A stretch of DNA of 64,000 nt, from the NCBI RefSeq assembly GCF_015694405.1, contig NZ_JADQDB010000001.1, forward strand, positions 552,881 through 616,880, written 5' to 3'. A model generated the notes under the pieces. That model had not been told where the DNA came from. It worked only from the letters and a program-made list of their open reading frames with translations, and made no database searches. The position numbers and the translations under genes are program-made. Source of the DNA: Pelagibacterium limicola. GTDB taxonomy: Bacteria > Pseudomonadota > Alphaproteobacteria > Rhizobiales > Devosiaceae. How positions within the stretch are numbered: the stretch's first letter is position 1; every line of letters starts with the position of its first letter. Shown piece after piece: positions 26,506 to 34,933 of this stretch.

Positions 26506-27264
26506 TCAGCGCCTGAAGAGAACACCTCCAAGCCATCCCGTCGCGAGCGCGATCAGCACCGAGACTATGCCGAACAGGAAAGGCCGCTCCCGCGACATCC
26601 GCGACAGGAACCGCTCAAATCCTTCGGTCCACACCGAAAATGTCGTCGAGCTTGTGCCGACGACATTTCCGTCCACAAGCACCATGGCGATTGCAAGATA
26701 TGCGCCGTTTGGCGCTGAAGACGGCAGCCTGATGCGGGTCACAAATGTAGTCGGCGAGAGAAAACTGAGCCGCCGCTGCCCGCTGTGAAAAAGACCCGCG
26801 CCCTCCATCAATCGCACAAGCTCGGCATCGAACCTTTCACTATCTGCCGAGACCCGTGCACTCGCGGAAATGGTCGGCAGGCTCACACGAGGATCGCCCA
26901 TGGCCCCAGGGCCCATGATCTGTTCGAGAGGGCCGCTCGAATGGACAGCGTAGTATCCCGGTAGTGCGCGATAAACGGCATGACCTGCGTTCAGCACGAT
27001 ACCGAATACCCGGTCCTTGACGCGGACCACGCGGTCATTGGACGGGCCGCGGACCACGATAACGACGTCAAACGGACCCACCACCGGCACACTGCCAGCA
27101 CCCGGCTCGATTGAGCCGAACAGCGTGATGTCCCGACCCGTAAAGTTCGAGTGAATCGTGACATTGGGATCGGAGTTGCCAAGAATGACGCCCTGCGCGC
27201 GCGCCGGCGCTGCGGATGCCACGACGATCACAACCAGTGCACCAATCAGACGGAGCAGGCTCAT
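26506..27264 (-). CDS. TIGR02186 family membrane-anchored protein
   Basis: A 252-residue protein with a signal peptide (residues 1-23, ending ARA-QG), an extracytoplasmic body and one C-terminal membrane helix at about 228-249. I recognise it as the alphaproteobacterial TIGR02186 type, which is found beside TauE/SafE exporters; the function is unknown. Its ATG shares one base with the TauE stop, so the two are coupled. It ends the sulfatase-linked block. Confidence 0.8.
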   Translation of the reverse strand: MSLLRLIGALVVIVVASAAPARAQGVILGNSDPNVTIHSNFTGRDITLFGSIEPGAGSVPVVGPFDVVIVVRGPSNDRVVRVKDRVFGIVLNAGHAVYRALPGYYAVHSSGPLEQIMGPGAMGDPRVSLPTISASARVSADSERFDAELVRLMEGAGLFHSGQRRLSFLSPTTFVTRIRLPSSAPNGAYLAIAMVLVDGNVVGTSSTTFSVWTEGFERFLSRMSRERPFLFGIVSVLIALATGWLGGVLFRR

Positions 27265-28199
27265 CAGGCCGTCTCCCCGAAACCAATAACGCTCATGGAG
27301 AAGGGGTCGTCCGGCGCTATGAACAGGCTCAAGGCAAAGCGCAGCGCAACGCCGAGTACGATTAACGCCAGCAGCGCCCGCAATTGGTCGCCCCTGAGAT
27401 GCTGTCCGGCCGAAGCACCGAACTGCGCACCGGCTACGCTACCAACCATCAGGCAAAAGGCGAGCAAGATATCGACCGACTGGCTCTGGGTCGCATGCAG
27501 AATACAGGTGACAGCCATGACCGCCAGAAGGTGCAGTAGCGAGGTGCCCACAACCACCGATCCCGGCACACGCAGAATATAGACAAGTGCAGGCACAAGG
27601 ATGAAACCGCCTCCAATGCCCAGAAGCGCGCCGACAATGCCGATGGCGAACCCGATCATCAGGATCGGGATGATCGAAATGTAGAGCCTGGACTTCTTGA
27701 AGCGAACCCTGCCAGGCAATATTTGCACCCAGGAATGCTGACCCGGCAACCGCCTTGGCGCACGCGGGCCGGACAAGCGGGATTTGAGCAGGGAGCGGAC
27801 TGCCTCGATCATCATCAGCACACCGACCGACCCAAGAAAGATCAGGTAGCCAAGCGATATGAACAGATCGAGTTGGCCAACTGCGCGTAGCAGCCCGAAA
27901 ATCCAGACTCCGGCGAATGATCCGAAAATGCCGCCCATTACGAGGAAGCCGCCGAGATGAAGATCGATCGCGCCGCGCCGGATATAGGACAGCGCACCCG
28001 ATGTCGATGAAGCCACCACCTGAGCCGTTACGGACCCGACAGCGACAGGCGCAGGCACGCCTGAAAAAAGGAGCAAGGGCGTGAGAAGGAAGCCGCCGCC
28101 CACGCCGAACAGACCGGAGATGAACCCGATCGCCGCACCGATGCCGATGAGGAAGAACAGATCGACCGACAACTCGGCAATGGGCAGGTAAATGGGCAT
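27264..28199 (-). CDS. TauE/SafE family sulfite/anion exporter
   Basis: A 311-residue membrane protein with about eight helices. The two glycine-rich family motifs are GFISGLFGVGGGFLLTPLL at about residues 25-43 and the repeat GALLGIGGGFILVPAL in the second half. Members export sulfite, sulfoacetate or related anions. Its position downstream of three sulfatases and a binding-protein importer suggests removal of excess sulfur oxyanion, an inference. A 113-nt gap with a possible hairpin separates it from the GH3 gene. Confidence 0.88.
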   Translation of the reverse strand: MPIYLPIAELSVDLFFLIGIGAAIGFISGLFGVGGGFLLTPLLLFSGVPAPVAVGSVTAQVVASSTSGALSYIRRGAIDLHLGGFLVMGGIFGSFAGVWIFGLLRAVGQLDLFISLGYLIFLGSVGVLMMIEAVRSLLKSRLSGPRAPRRLPGQHSWVQILPGRVRFKKSRLYISIIPILMIGFAIGIVGALLGIGGGFILVPALVYILRVPGSVVVGTSLLHLLAVMAVTCILHATQSQSVDILLAFCLMVGSVAGAQFGASAGQHLRGDQLRALLALIVLGVALRFALSLFIAPDDPFSMSVIGFGETA

Positions 28200-28262
28200 G
28201 TGGACGATCGAACAACAAGAGAAAGGGTCTTGCGCGACCGATCAAATCGACCGCGCCTAAAA

Positions 28263-28309
28263 CAAACGCCGACTTCGCGTTCGTACGTTCCGCACTGGAC
28301 CGGCGTTTG
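28263..28309 (-). terminator. Possible terminator after the GH3 gene
   Basis: On the minus strand CAAACGCCG pairs with CGGCGTTTG across 29 nt and is followed by TTTTAGG. The stem is 9 bp but the loop is long, so termination would be partial. It lies right after the GH3 stop, before the TauE gene. Confidence 0.4.
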
Positions 28310-28312
28310 CTT

Positions 28313-29980
28313 TCAATAGCGCGCGTCTTCCAGCCCACAGAACGGTTCGACCGGGTTGTTGGAATTGAACATCCCCTCACCCATCAGCAGGTCGACAACA
28401 GCAAGCTGCATCTCGTCCAGCGTACAATAGGCATTTATATAGGTCGGTACCCGTGGTGCATCGTAAAGGTAATAGGGATAGCCGAACGAAATGATCGCTG
28501 TCGGGATTTCGTGCCAATACCGCTGCATTGACGCGGCAAACTCGCCACCGACCTTGGCCCAGTCGAGAAATATGCGCCCTCGCGTCAGAAGGGTTTCCTC
28601 ACCGAACACGTAAAGCACAAGATCGAACGCATCCCGCGTTACTGCCATGCCAGGCTCATAGATCGATACTTCAAAGCCGCGCATCCTGAGAAGATCAGGC
28701 AGAGCCATTGGCGCAGGTGCGCCGTGAAGAGGACTGACGATTCCGCCACTGAACAACAGCACGCGCTTGTGCTTTGCCGGTGAAATTGGAACGAGTTTCT
28801 GGGTATCCTTTACAAGGGTCGGCGCGCGTTTGATGGCAGCATTGGCTACCGTTTTGGCCTCAGGCGCGGCCAGTTGATAAGCCGCATCGGGCCCGCAAGA
28901 AATATGCAGGCCGAGCGCAGCCTTGAGCGCCAGAATGCGGGTAATGGCATCTTCAAGGCGCTCGCGCGTAATCTCGCCGCGCTCCACAGCGTCCTTTACA
29001 GCGGCGATGTCCTCTTCCGGTGTGCGCGAAAAGAGGATCATGTCGCAACCATTCTTGATAATCTCGACCTTGCCCTGCCGCAGCGGCATCCAGGAGCCCA
29101 GCCCTGCCATCTCGGTTGCGTCTGACACGATCAGCCCGTTGAACCCCAATTCACCGCGCAACAGATCCACATTGAGCCGCTTGCTGACCGAGGCCGGGCG
29201 GAAGGCCTCAATACCTGCATCGGGATCAAGGCTGCGCACATATGCGGGCAGTGCGATATGGGCGGACATAACGCTCAGGACGCCGGACTTTATCGCCGCG
29301 CGATAGAGCCGCCCGAAATGGGCTTCCCAATCCTCCATCGAAAGGGGATTGATCGTTGTAACCAGATGCTGGTCGCGGTCATCGAACCCTTCGCCGGGCC
29401 AATGCTTGACGGTGGCGGCAATATTGAGCTTCTGGAATTCGTCGATCTGGGCCAGTGCGTGCCGTTCTATGACCTCAACATCCGAGCCGAAACCGCGCGT
29501 CGCAACGATTGCGCTGCGGAACGCCGCATTGATGTCGATTACAGGTGTAAACGACCAGTTGACGCCTATCGCCCGCGCCTCTTCGACCATGATCCGCGAG
29601 ATTTCTCGCGTCGTTGCCTCATCATCGATTGCCGCGAGTGCCAACGGATTGGGCACCTGCGTGCCGAATGGCAGGCTCATCCGCGAGCCTTCAAGATCGG
29701 CGCTGACCAGCAGGGGAATTGCTGCATCGGCCTGCATCGCGGCAAGACGCGAGCGCTCGTCCGCCCCGTCAGGACCAAAAAAGCGCGTGATCCCGCCGGG
29801 GCGCAACCGCTTGATCCAGTCCTGCTCCTCGGCCTCATATCCCCGGGAAATCAGGACAAAGAGCTGGGCCACCTTGTCGTCAAGGCTCATCGCGTCGCGC
29901 GTATGCTCTACCCATGCACGAGCGTCGGCGTCGAGGTAAAAGGGCGCTTGCGCCAGCCACCCGGTGTCAGACAGTGTCAT
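28313..29980 (-). CDS. Glycoside hydrolase family 3 protein
   Basis: A 555-residue GH3 enzyme without signal peptide, so cytoplasmic. The first domain is a TIM barrel with KHWPGEG at residues 192-198, equivalent to the KH(F/W)xG motif of NagZ-like N-acetylhexosaminidases, and the likely nucleophile D287 in VSDATEM. An alpha/beta second domain follows from about residue 380. AAGG lies 7 nt before the ATG. In a cluster of sulfatases it probably cleaves the sugar core of a desulfated glycoside or amino-sugar; substrate is inferred. Confidence 0.88.
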   Translation of the reverse strand: MTLSDTGWLAQAPFYLDADARAWVEHTRDAMSLDDKVAQLFVLISRGYEAEEQDWIKRLRPGGITRFFGPDGADERSRLAAMQADAAIPLLVSADLEGSRMSLPFGTQVPNPLALAAIDDEATTREISRIMVEEARAIGVNWSFTPVIDINAAFRSAIVATRGFGSDVEVIERHALAQIDEFQKLNIAATVKHWPGEGFDDRDQHLVTTINPLSMEDWEAHFGRLYRAAIKSGVLSVMSAHIALPAYVRSLDPDAGIEAFRPASVSKRLNVDLLRGELGFNGLIVSDATEMAGLGSWMPLRQGKVEIIKNGCDMILFSRTPEEDIAAVKDAVERGEITRERLEDAITRILALKAALGLHISCGPDAAYQLAAPEAKTVANAAIKRAPTLVKDTQKLVPISPAKHKRVLLFSGGIVSPLHGAPAPMALPDLLRMRGFEVSIYEPGMAVTRDAFDLVLYVFGEETLLTRGRIFLDWAKVGGEFAASMQRYWHEIPTAIISFGYPYYLYDAPRVPTYINAYCTLDEMQLAVVDLLMGEGMFNSNNPVEPFCGLEDARY

Positions 29981-29990
29981 CGCGGAACCT

Positions 29991-30992
29991 TCATTTGACG
30001 TCGTAGGCGACGCGGAACCCGGTGTTGGATCCGGCGCTGTCGGGGGTCATCGCCATGCGTGCCGCAATACGATAGCGGTAGCAATAGGAGATATGGCAGA
30101 GAAAGGATCCGCCCTTGAGCACCTTTTCGGAATGCTCGAGTGCATGGGCGTTGCGTTGGCGTGCGGATTTTGCAACGGAGCGTACGCGAAATGCGTCCTG
30201 CGTCCACTCCCAGACATTGCCGCTCATGGAATAAAAGCCGAGCGCATTGGGCTCGAAACTTTTGGCAGGCGCTGTCCGCACATAGCCGTCACGCGCCGTG
30301 TTCAGGACAGGAAACCGGCCCTGCCAGATGTTGCAGAAAATGTGGCTTTCATCGTCAGGCTCGGCATCGCCCCACGGATATCTTTTCCTGACCGCCCCTC
30401 CCCGTGCCGCATGCTCCCACTCGGCCTCGGTCGGCAGCCGTCCACCGACCCAGCGGGCAAAGGCGTTGGCATCGTTCCAGGACACCTGCACCACGGGGTG
30501 ATCCATGCGGTCTTCAATTGTCGAGCCCGGACCTTCCGGCTGTTGCCAGGAGACATTGTCGATCTTGTGCCACCAGGGCAGTTGCGAGCCGATCCGGGTT
30601 GCCGCTTCGAGATGGTCCTGGTCGCCGTGGAACACCGCTGACCACCCAAACCGCTCGGCTTCCGTCACATAACCGGTCGCCTCGATAAAGGCGGCAAACC
30701 GCGCATTGGTAACCGTGGTGGCCTCCAGCAGATAGTCGTTGAGCGTAACTGGGCGCTCGGGGCCTTCCCCGTCGACCGGAATTTCCTGTGCGTTTGTGCC
30801 AACAAAGCTTCGTCCGCCGCTTACGCGGATTGCTTGTTCCGCTTCACCTGTCTCCGAGACTACGGAGCCCCCGATTTCTACCTTACGGCCACCCTCATTG
30901 CCCTTGCGGGACAATCCGCAACACGAAGCCTCGACAGTTTTCTCTTCGGACGTCGACAATTTGCCGTTCTTTCCGGTCGCTTTTGTTTTCAA
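29991..30992 (-). CDS. Formylglycine-generating enzyme (sulfatase maturase)
   Basis: A 333-residue SUMF1/FGE protein that oxidises the sulfatase active-site cysteine to formylglycine using O2 and copper. The two catalytic cysteines are present as C299 and C304 in GGSFLCHISYCYRYR, and the bacterial N-terminal ASCCG segment near residue 22 is also seen. Other blocks (TNARFAAFIEATGY, PTEAEWEHAARGG, YSMSGNVWEWTQD) are canonical. It starts with TTG in a TTGA overlap with the sulfatase gene upstream. Its targets are almost surely the three sulfatases of this block, all of which carry C-x-P-x-R. Confidence 0.94.
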   Translation of the reverse strand: MKTKATGKNGKLSTSEEKTVEASCCGLSRKGNEGGRKVEIGGSVVSETGEAEQAIRVSGGRSFVGTNAQEIPVDGEGPERPVTLNDYLLEATTVTNARFAAFIEATGYVTEAERFGWSAVFHGDQDHLEAATRIGSQLPWWHKIDNVSWQQPEGPGSTIEDRMDHPVVQVSWNDANAFARWVGGRLPTEAEWEHAARGGAVRKRYPWGDAEPDDESHIFCNIWQGRFPVLNTARDGYVRTAPAKSFEPNALGFYSMSGNVWEWTQDAFRVRSVAKSARQRNAHALEHSEKVLKGGSFLCHISYCYRYRIAARMAMTPDSAGSNTGFRVAYDVK

Positions 30993-32548
30993 GCAGCTAG
31001 CTTGTTGCGCAAGGTCTCGCTGTCGTGCTCTGGAATGTCGCCGATCTCTTCCATTTTCGCATCAAGCTTGCCGAGCATCTCAAGGAATACCTGCCTGTAT
31101 GTCGGGTTATCGGCCTGATTGAACAGCTCGAATGGGTCTTCCCGGCAATCGAACAATTCCCACTCCGGCGGAGCACCGTTCGGGCGTGCGCCGAGCTGGC
31201 CCAGATCATCATTGTACCAGTAGATCAGCTTGTAGCGCTCATCGCGCACCCCATAATGCGCCCAGGCCTCATGGATATCGTCATTGTGCATCCAGTAGCG
31301 GTGATAGGCGAGATTGTCCCAGTCCTCCGGGACCGCATTTTCGAGCACCGCACGGATGGAGCGCCCCTGCATATAGGAGGGCATCGGCAGTCCGGCGTAG
31401 TCGAGAAAGGTCGGAGCGAAATCGACATTGCAGGTGATGGCCCTGCTGACCGAACCGGGCTTGATGCCTGCCGGATACCGGACAAGGAACGGCATTTGCA
31501 ACGATTCCTCATACATGAACCGCTTGTCGAACCACCCATGCTCGCCAAGGAAAAACCCCTGATCCGACGTGTAGATAACGATGGTGTTCTCGGCGAGCCC
31601 CTTTTCATCGAGATAGTCGAGCAAGCGACCGACATTGTCATCGATCGATTGAACGGTGCGCAGATAGCGCTTCATGAATCGCTGGTACTTGAACTCGGCA
31701 AAGGCCTGCGGATCGTCGAAGGTGAAATTCCTGCCCGTATCGGCACAGATGACTGTGATGGACTGACCCGATTGGATTTCTGGCACCTTTCGGGTGTTGA
31801 TTCCGAATGCATCCCACATCAATTCGCCGGCCATGGCCTTACCGCCCTTGGGTTGCACCAGACCAAGGTCTTCATAGGTCATGTCCGAACGTATACGCAT
31901 TTTGGCCGCAGCGGCGGCCGCGGCGCGGTTTGAGTAGTCGTCGTTGAAGGTCTCGGGAAGCGGAATGTCTTCATCTTCCCAAAGGTGCATATGTTTTGGA
32001 TGCGGCTCAAAAGCACGGTGCGGCGCCTTGTGATGGCACATGACAAAGAAGGGCTGGTCACCTGACCGCTCGATGAAATCGATGCTCATATCGGTGATGA
32101 TATCGGTCGCGTAGCCAGCAACACGCTTTCTGCCATTGCTGTCGATAAAGGCGGGATCAAAATAGTCCCCTTGTCCGGGCAACACGCACCATTCGTCGAA
32201 ACCGGACGGCTCATGGGCCTCACCTTCACCCATATGCCATTTGCCGAACATGCCGGTGCGATAGCCACCTTTGCGCAAATGCTTGGCAACGTTGGGCAGC
32301 CGACTGTCGATATGGGTGAAGAGCGTCGTGACACAATTGACGTGATTATAGGTGCCGGTAAGGATCGCCGCGCGGCTTGGGGTGCATATCGAATTGGTCA
32401 CATAGGTCGCGTCGTGCCGCATGCCCTCATTGGCCAGCCGGTCGAGGTTCGGCGTGTTGTTCAGACCCGCGCCATAGGCTGAAATCGCCCGCGCCGCATG
32501 GTCATCGGACATGATGAAGATGATGTTGGGGCGCATAGCTTTATCCAT
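30989..32548 (-). CDS. Sulfatase, type I (CTPSR)
   Basis: A 519-residue arylsulfatase-fold enzyme. The calcium ligands D15/D16 are in FIMSDDHAA and the modified cysteine is C55 in CTPSRAAILTG; the second half carries TSDQGFFLGEHGWFDKR. There is no signal peptide, so hydrolysis is cytoplasmic after import. It probably removes sulfate from a sugar or aryl ester. It lies 6 nt after another sulfatase gene and overlaps the FGE gene by 4 nt, an arrangement that links substrate and maturase expression. Confidence 0.93.
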   Translation of the reverse strand: MDKAMRPNIIFIMSDDHAARAISAYGAGLNNTPNLDRLANEGMRHDATYVTNSICTPSRAAILTGTYNHVNCVTTLFTHIDSRLPNVAKHLRKGGYRTGMFGKWHMGEGEAHEPSGFDEWCVLPGQGDYFDPAFIDSNGRKRVAGYATDIITDMSIDFIERSGDQPFFVMCHHKAPHRAFEPHPKHMHLWEDEDIPLPETFNDDYSNRAAAAAAAKMRIRSDMTYEDLGLVQPKGGKAMAGELMWDAFGINTRKVPEIQSGQSITVICADTGRNFTFDDPQAFAEFKYQRFMKRYLRTVQSIDDNVGRLLDYLDEKGLAENTIVIYTSDQGFFLGEHGWFDKRFMYEESLQMPFLVRYPAGIKPGSVSRAITCNVDFAPTFLDYAGLPMPSYMQGRSIRAVLENAVPEDWDNLAYHRYWMHNDDIHEAWAHYGVRDERYKLIYWYNDDLGQLGARPNGAPPEWELFDCREDPFELFNQADNPTYRQVFLEMLGKLDAKMEEIGDIPEHDSETLRNKLAA

Positions 32549-32554
32549 TCCGCT

Positions 32555-34114
32555 CTACTTGGTCGGTCCAAAATCGGTTACCTGCGGGGTCGCTCGTTGC
32601 CCGGCGAGCATCTGATCCCATTGCCTCGCCACCAGCAGGTGCTCAGGCCCAACAGGGCCCTCCAGTGGCAGGCCCAGCCGCTCGAACTGGCTCGGCGGCG
32701 CGTCGTTGGTGCGCATGAGTCCAACCATCAGATCGGCCATGCGAGTTTCCAGAGCATCGTCGCGCAGCGGCGTCGTCTGGCCCGGATCGGTTTGAAGATC
32801 ATAGAGAAGCGTACCGAATTCCCAGGGCCCACGAATTGTCCATCCCGGCATCCGCAGGACCGGCGCCCCCTTGGTAAAGGAAAACCCTTCCATCAGTTCG
32901 GCCTGGGAAAATTCTTCCGGTGCAAAACGCGACCGCATATGGGTCGGCATCAACGTGTGCTCGAGCAACGGTTGGTTACTCTCATCGGCGCAGCCACGCA
33001 TATAGACGTATCGACCGTCGGTCACGCAGACATGCCCGCCATAATTTCCGAACAGTCCTGCCTCACGCACCGCAGCCCCCTCAACGATGACTGGCCCTAG
33101 CGGCCGCCCCTCCATATCCGCGGTTGGCTCAAGCCCGAAAAAATCGAGCAGCGTCGGCGCAATATCGATGGTCTGGACGAGCGGCTCGCGGCGCTCTCCG
33201 GCCACCTTGCTGCGTGGATCCCAGATGAAAAGCGGTGTGTGGATCGTCTCGTCATACCAGGGCATGACGGATTTGCCCCACCACCCGCGCTCACCGAGGA
33301 TATAGCCATGATCGGTGCACACGATGAGCATGGTGTCGTCCCACATGCCCTGTTCGTCCATCAGGTCCAGCACGCGCCCCAGATTGTGGTCGCACATGGC
33401 GAGAAGTGCGAGGTAGCGGTTTCGGACCTGCTCGACGCGTTCAGGTGCCTCGGTCACACGTCCATAAGGCGGCCAGTCGAAGTCCTCGCCCGTGTCGGGA
33501 TAAAGCGCATGATATTGCTCGTAACTGAAGAATGGCTCATGGGGATCGAAGGTCTCGATCTGGAGCATCCAGCGGTCCTGATCGGCATTGGTGCGCATGA
33601 ACTCAAGACCGGCATCGAATGTCAGCGTCTGGCTATGGTTCTTCTCGTCTGCCATTGCCCTGCGGTTGACCTGGTCCTGGGTCTTCATCCGGTAAAAGAT
33701 GCTGCCCAGCCGGTCCCGGTCGAGCCCCGCGACATCGCCCTTCCACAGATCGCCTTCCTGCCCGCGCAGGAATTCGTAGCTGGAATAGCGGTTGTGATAG
33801 GTGGCACCGCCATCTTCCCAATAGTGCTGGTGATCGGTCGCGATGTGGGTATAGACGCCGTTTGACTTGAGGATTTCCGGCATTGAATCATCGAACGGCT
33901 CGATCGGACCCCAGGACCGGTGCAGTAAATTGTAGCGTCCCGTGTGCATTTCGCGGCGCGCCGGCATGCACGGCATGGACCCGGCATAAGCGGTATCGAA
34001 CGTCACAGTGCGTTCGGCCAGACGCTGGAAGTTAGGCGCATGCACATTCTCGGCGCCATAAGACGGGAGCATGCGCCGATTGAGGCTGTCGAACATCACG
34101 ACAATCGCCCGCAT
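32555..34114 (-). CDS. Sulfatase, type I (variant CMPAR motif)
   Basis: A 519-residue sulfatase-fold protein. It begins directly with MRAIVVMFDSLNRRMLPSYG, where the usual DD is replaced by a single D9 followed by S and N, and its formylglycine motif is CMPAR at C49, which still fits C-x-P-x-R. VCTDHGYILGERGWWGK gives the second metal site. It is cytoplasmic. Its sequence is clearly of a different branch from its neighbour despite equal length, so it likely acts on a different sulfate position. It starts 3 nt after the ABC ATPase stop. Confidence 0.88.
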   Translation of the reverse strand: MRAIVVMFDSLNRRMLPSYGAENVHAPNFQRLAERTVTFDTAYAGSMPCMPARREMHTGRYNLLHRSWGPIEPFDDSMPEILKSNGVYTHIATDHQHYWEDGGATYHNRYSSYEFLRGQEGDLWKGDVAGLDRDRLGSIFYRMKTQDQVNRRAMADEKNHSQTLTFDAGLEFMRTNADQDRWMLQIETFDPHEPFFSYEQYHALYPDTGEDFDWPPYGRVTEAPERVEQVRNRYLALLAMCDHNLGRVLDLMDEQGMWDDTMLIVCTDHGYILGERGWWGKSVMPWYDETIHTPLFIWDPRSKVAGERREPLVQTIDIAPTLLDFFGLEPTADMEGRPLGPVIVEGAAVREAGLFGNYGGHVCVTDGRYVYMRGCADESNQPLLEHTLMPTHMRSRFAPEEFSQAELMEGFSFTKGAPVLRMPGWTIRGPWEFGTLLYDLQTDPGQTTPLRDDALETRMADLMVGLMRTNDAPPSQFERLGLPLEGPVGPEHLLVARQWDQMLAGQRATPQVTDFGPTK

Positions 34115-34117
34115 AGC

Positions 34118-34933
34118 TTAATGCTCCCCGGCAAGCGCACGGAACGCGGCCCTGCGTTCGGCCTGACGAGCCGGATCGGCAACGGGCGCCGCGAGCAGCA
34201 ATCGTTTCGTGTAGTCATGGGACGGATTGGCGGTGACCTGATCGCACTCGTCAAATTCAACAATCTCCCCATTCCGCATAACGGCCACGCGGTGGGAGAT
34301 GTGCCTGACAACGGTGAGGTCGTGCGAGACAAACAGATAGGCGACTCCGGTGGCCTGCTGGATATCGATGAACAGATCGAGGACCCGCGCCTGCGTGGAA
34401 AGGTCGAGGGCGGAAACCGGCTCGTCGCAAACAATAAGTCTGGGGGAGAGTGCAAGCGCGCGGGCAATCGCGACGCGCTGGCGCTGCCCGCCGGAAAACT
34501 CCCGCGGATAACGCTGTGCCGCATCGGCCGGCAGTGCAACCTGATCAAGAAGCGTGTTGACCTTTGCCGAAGCTTCACTCGCCGAGGCAAGCCCACGGGC
34601 AACGATCGGCTCAATCAGAATATCCTCAACCGTCATGGAAGGGTTGAGCGAACTGTACGGATCCTGAAACACCGCCTGGATTGCAGCAGCGTTGCCGCGC
34701 CGATCACGCGGCGCAACGCCTGCGATGTTTGTGCCTTCGTAGAGAATTTCGCCAGCGCTCACAGGACCGATGCCGAGAATTGCCCGGCCAAGTGTCGTCT
34801 TTCCCGACCCGCTTTCGCCAACCAGTCCCACAGTTTCGCCAGGCCGGATGGTCAGCGAAACGTCCTTGAGGACATGATGGGCGCCAAAGCGCGTATTGAC
34901 GTTGCAGCAATCAACCAGGATGGCGTCGCTCAT
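34118..34933 (-). CDS. ABC transporter ATPase (DppF/OppF-like)
   Basis: A 271-residue nucleotide-binding subunit. Walker A GESGSGKT is at 39-46, the Q-loop in AVFQDPYSSLNPSM, signature FSGGQRQRVAIARAL and Walker B LIVCDEPVSALD. The short C-terminal extension is of the oligopeptide type. It overlaps the permease-ATPase fusion by 4 nt and pairs with its NBD to drive import of the ligand bound by the receptor at 39764. Confidence 0.93.
   Translation of the reverse strand: MSDAILVDCCNVNTRFGAHHVLKDVSLTIRPGETVGLVGESGSGKTTLGRAILGIGPVSAGEILYEGTNIAGVAPRDRRGNAAAIQAVFQDPYSSLNPSMTVEDILIEPIVARGLASASEASAKVNTLLDQVALPADAAQRYPREFSGGQRQRVAIARALALSPRLIVCDEPVSALDLSTQARVLDLFIDIQQATGVAYLFVSHDLTVVRHISHRVAVMRNGEIVEFDECDQVTANPSHDYTKRLLLAAPVADPARQAERRAAFRALAGEH

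Noticed and set aside
26297..26788. Plus-strand open frame of 163 codons
   Set aside because: Most of it is antisense to the TIGR02186 gene and to the IS481 transposase fragment; composition is not protein-like.
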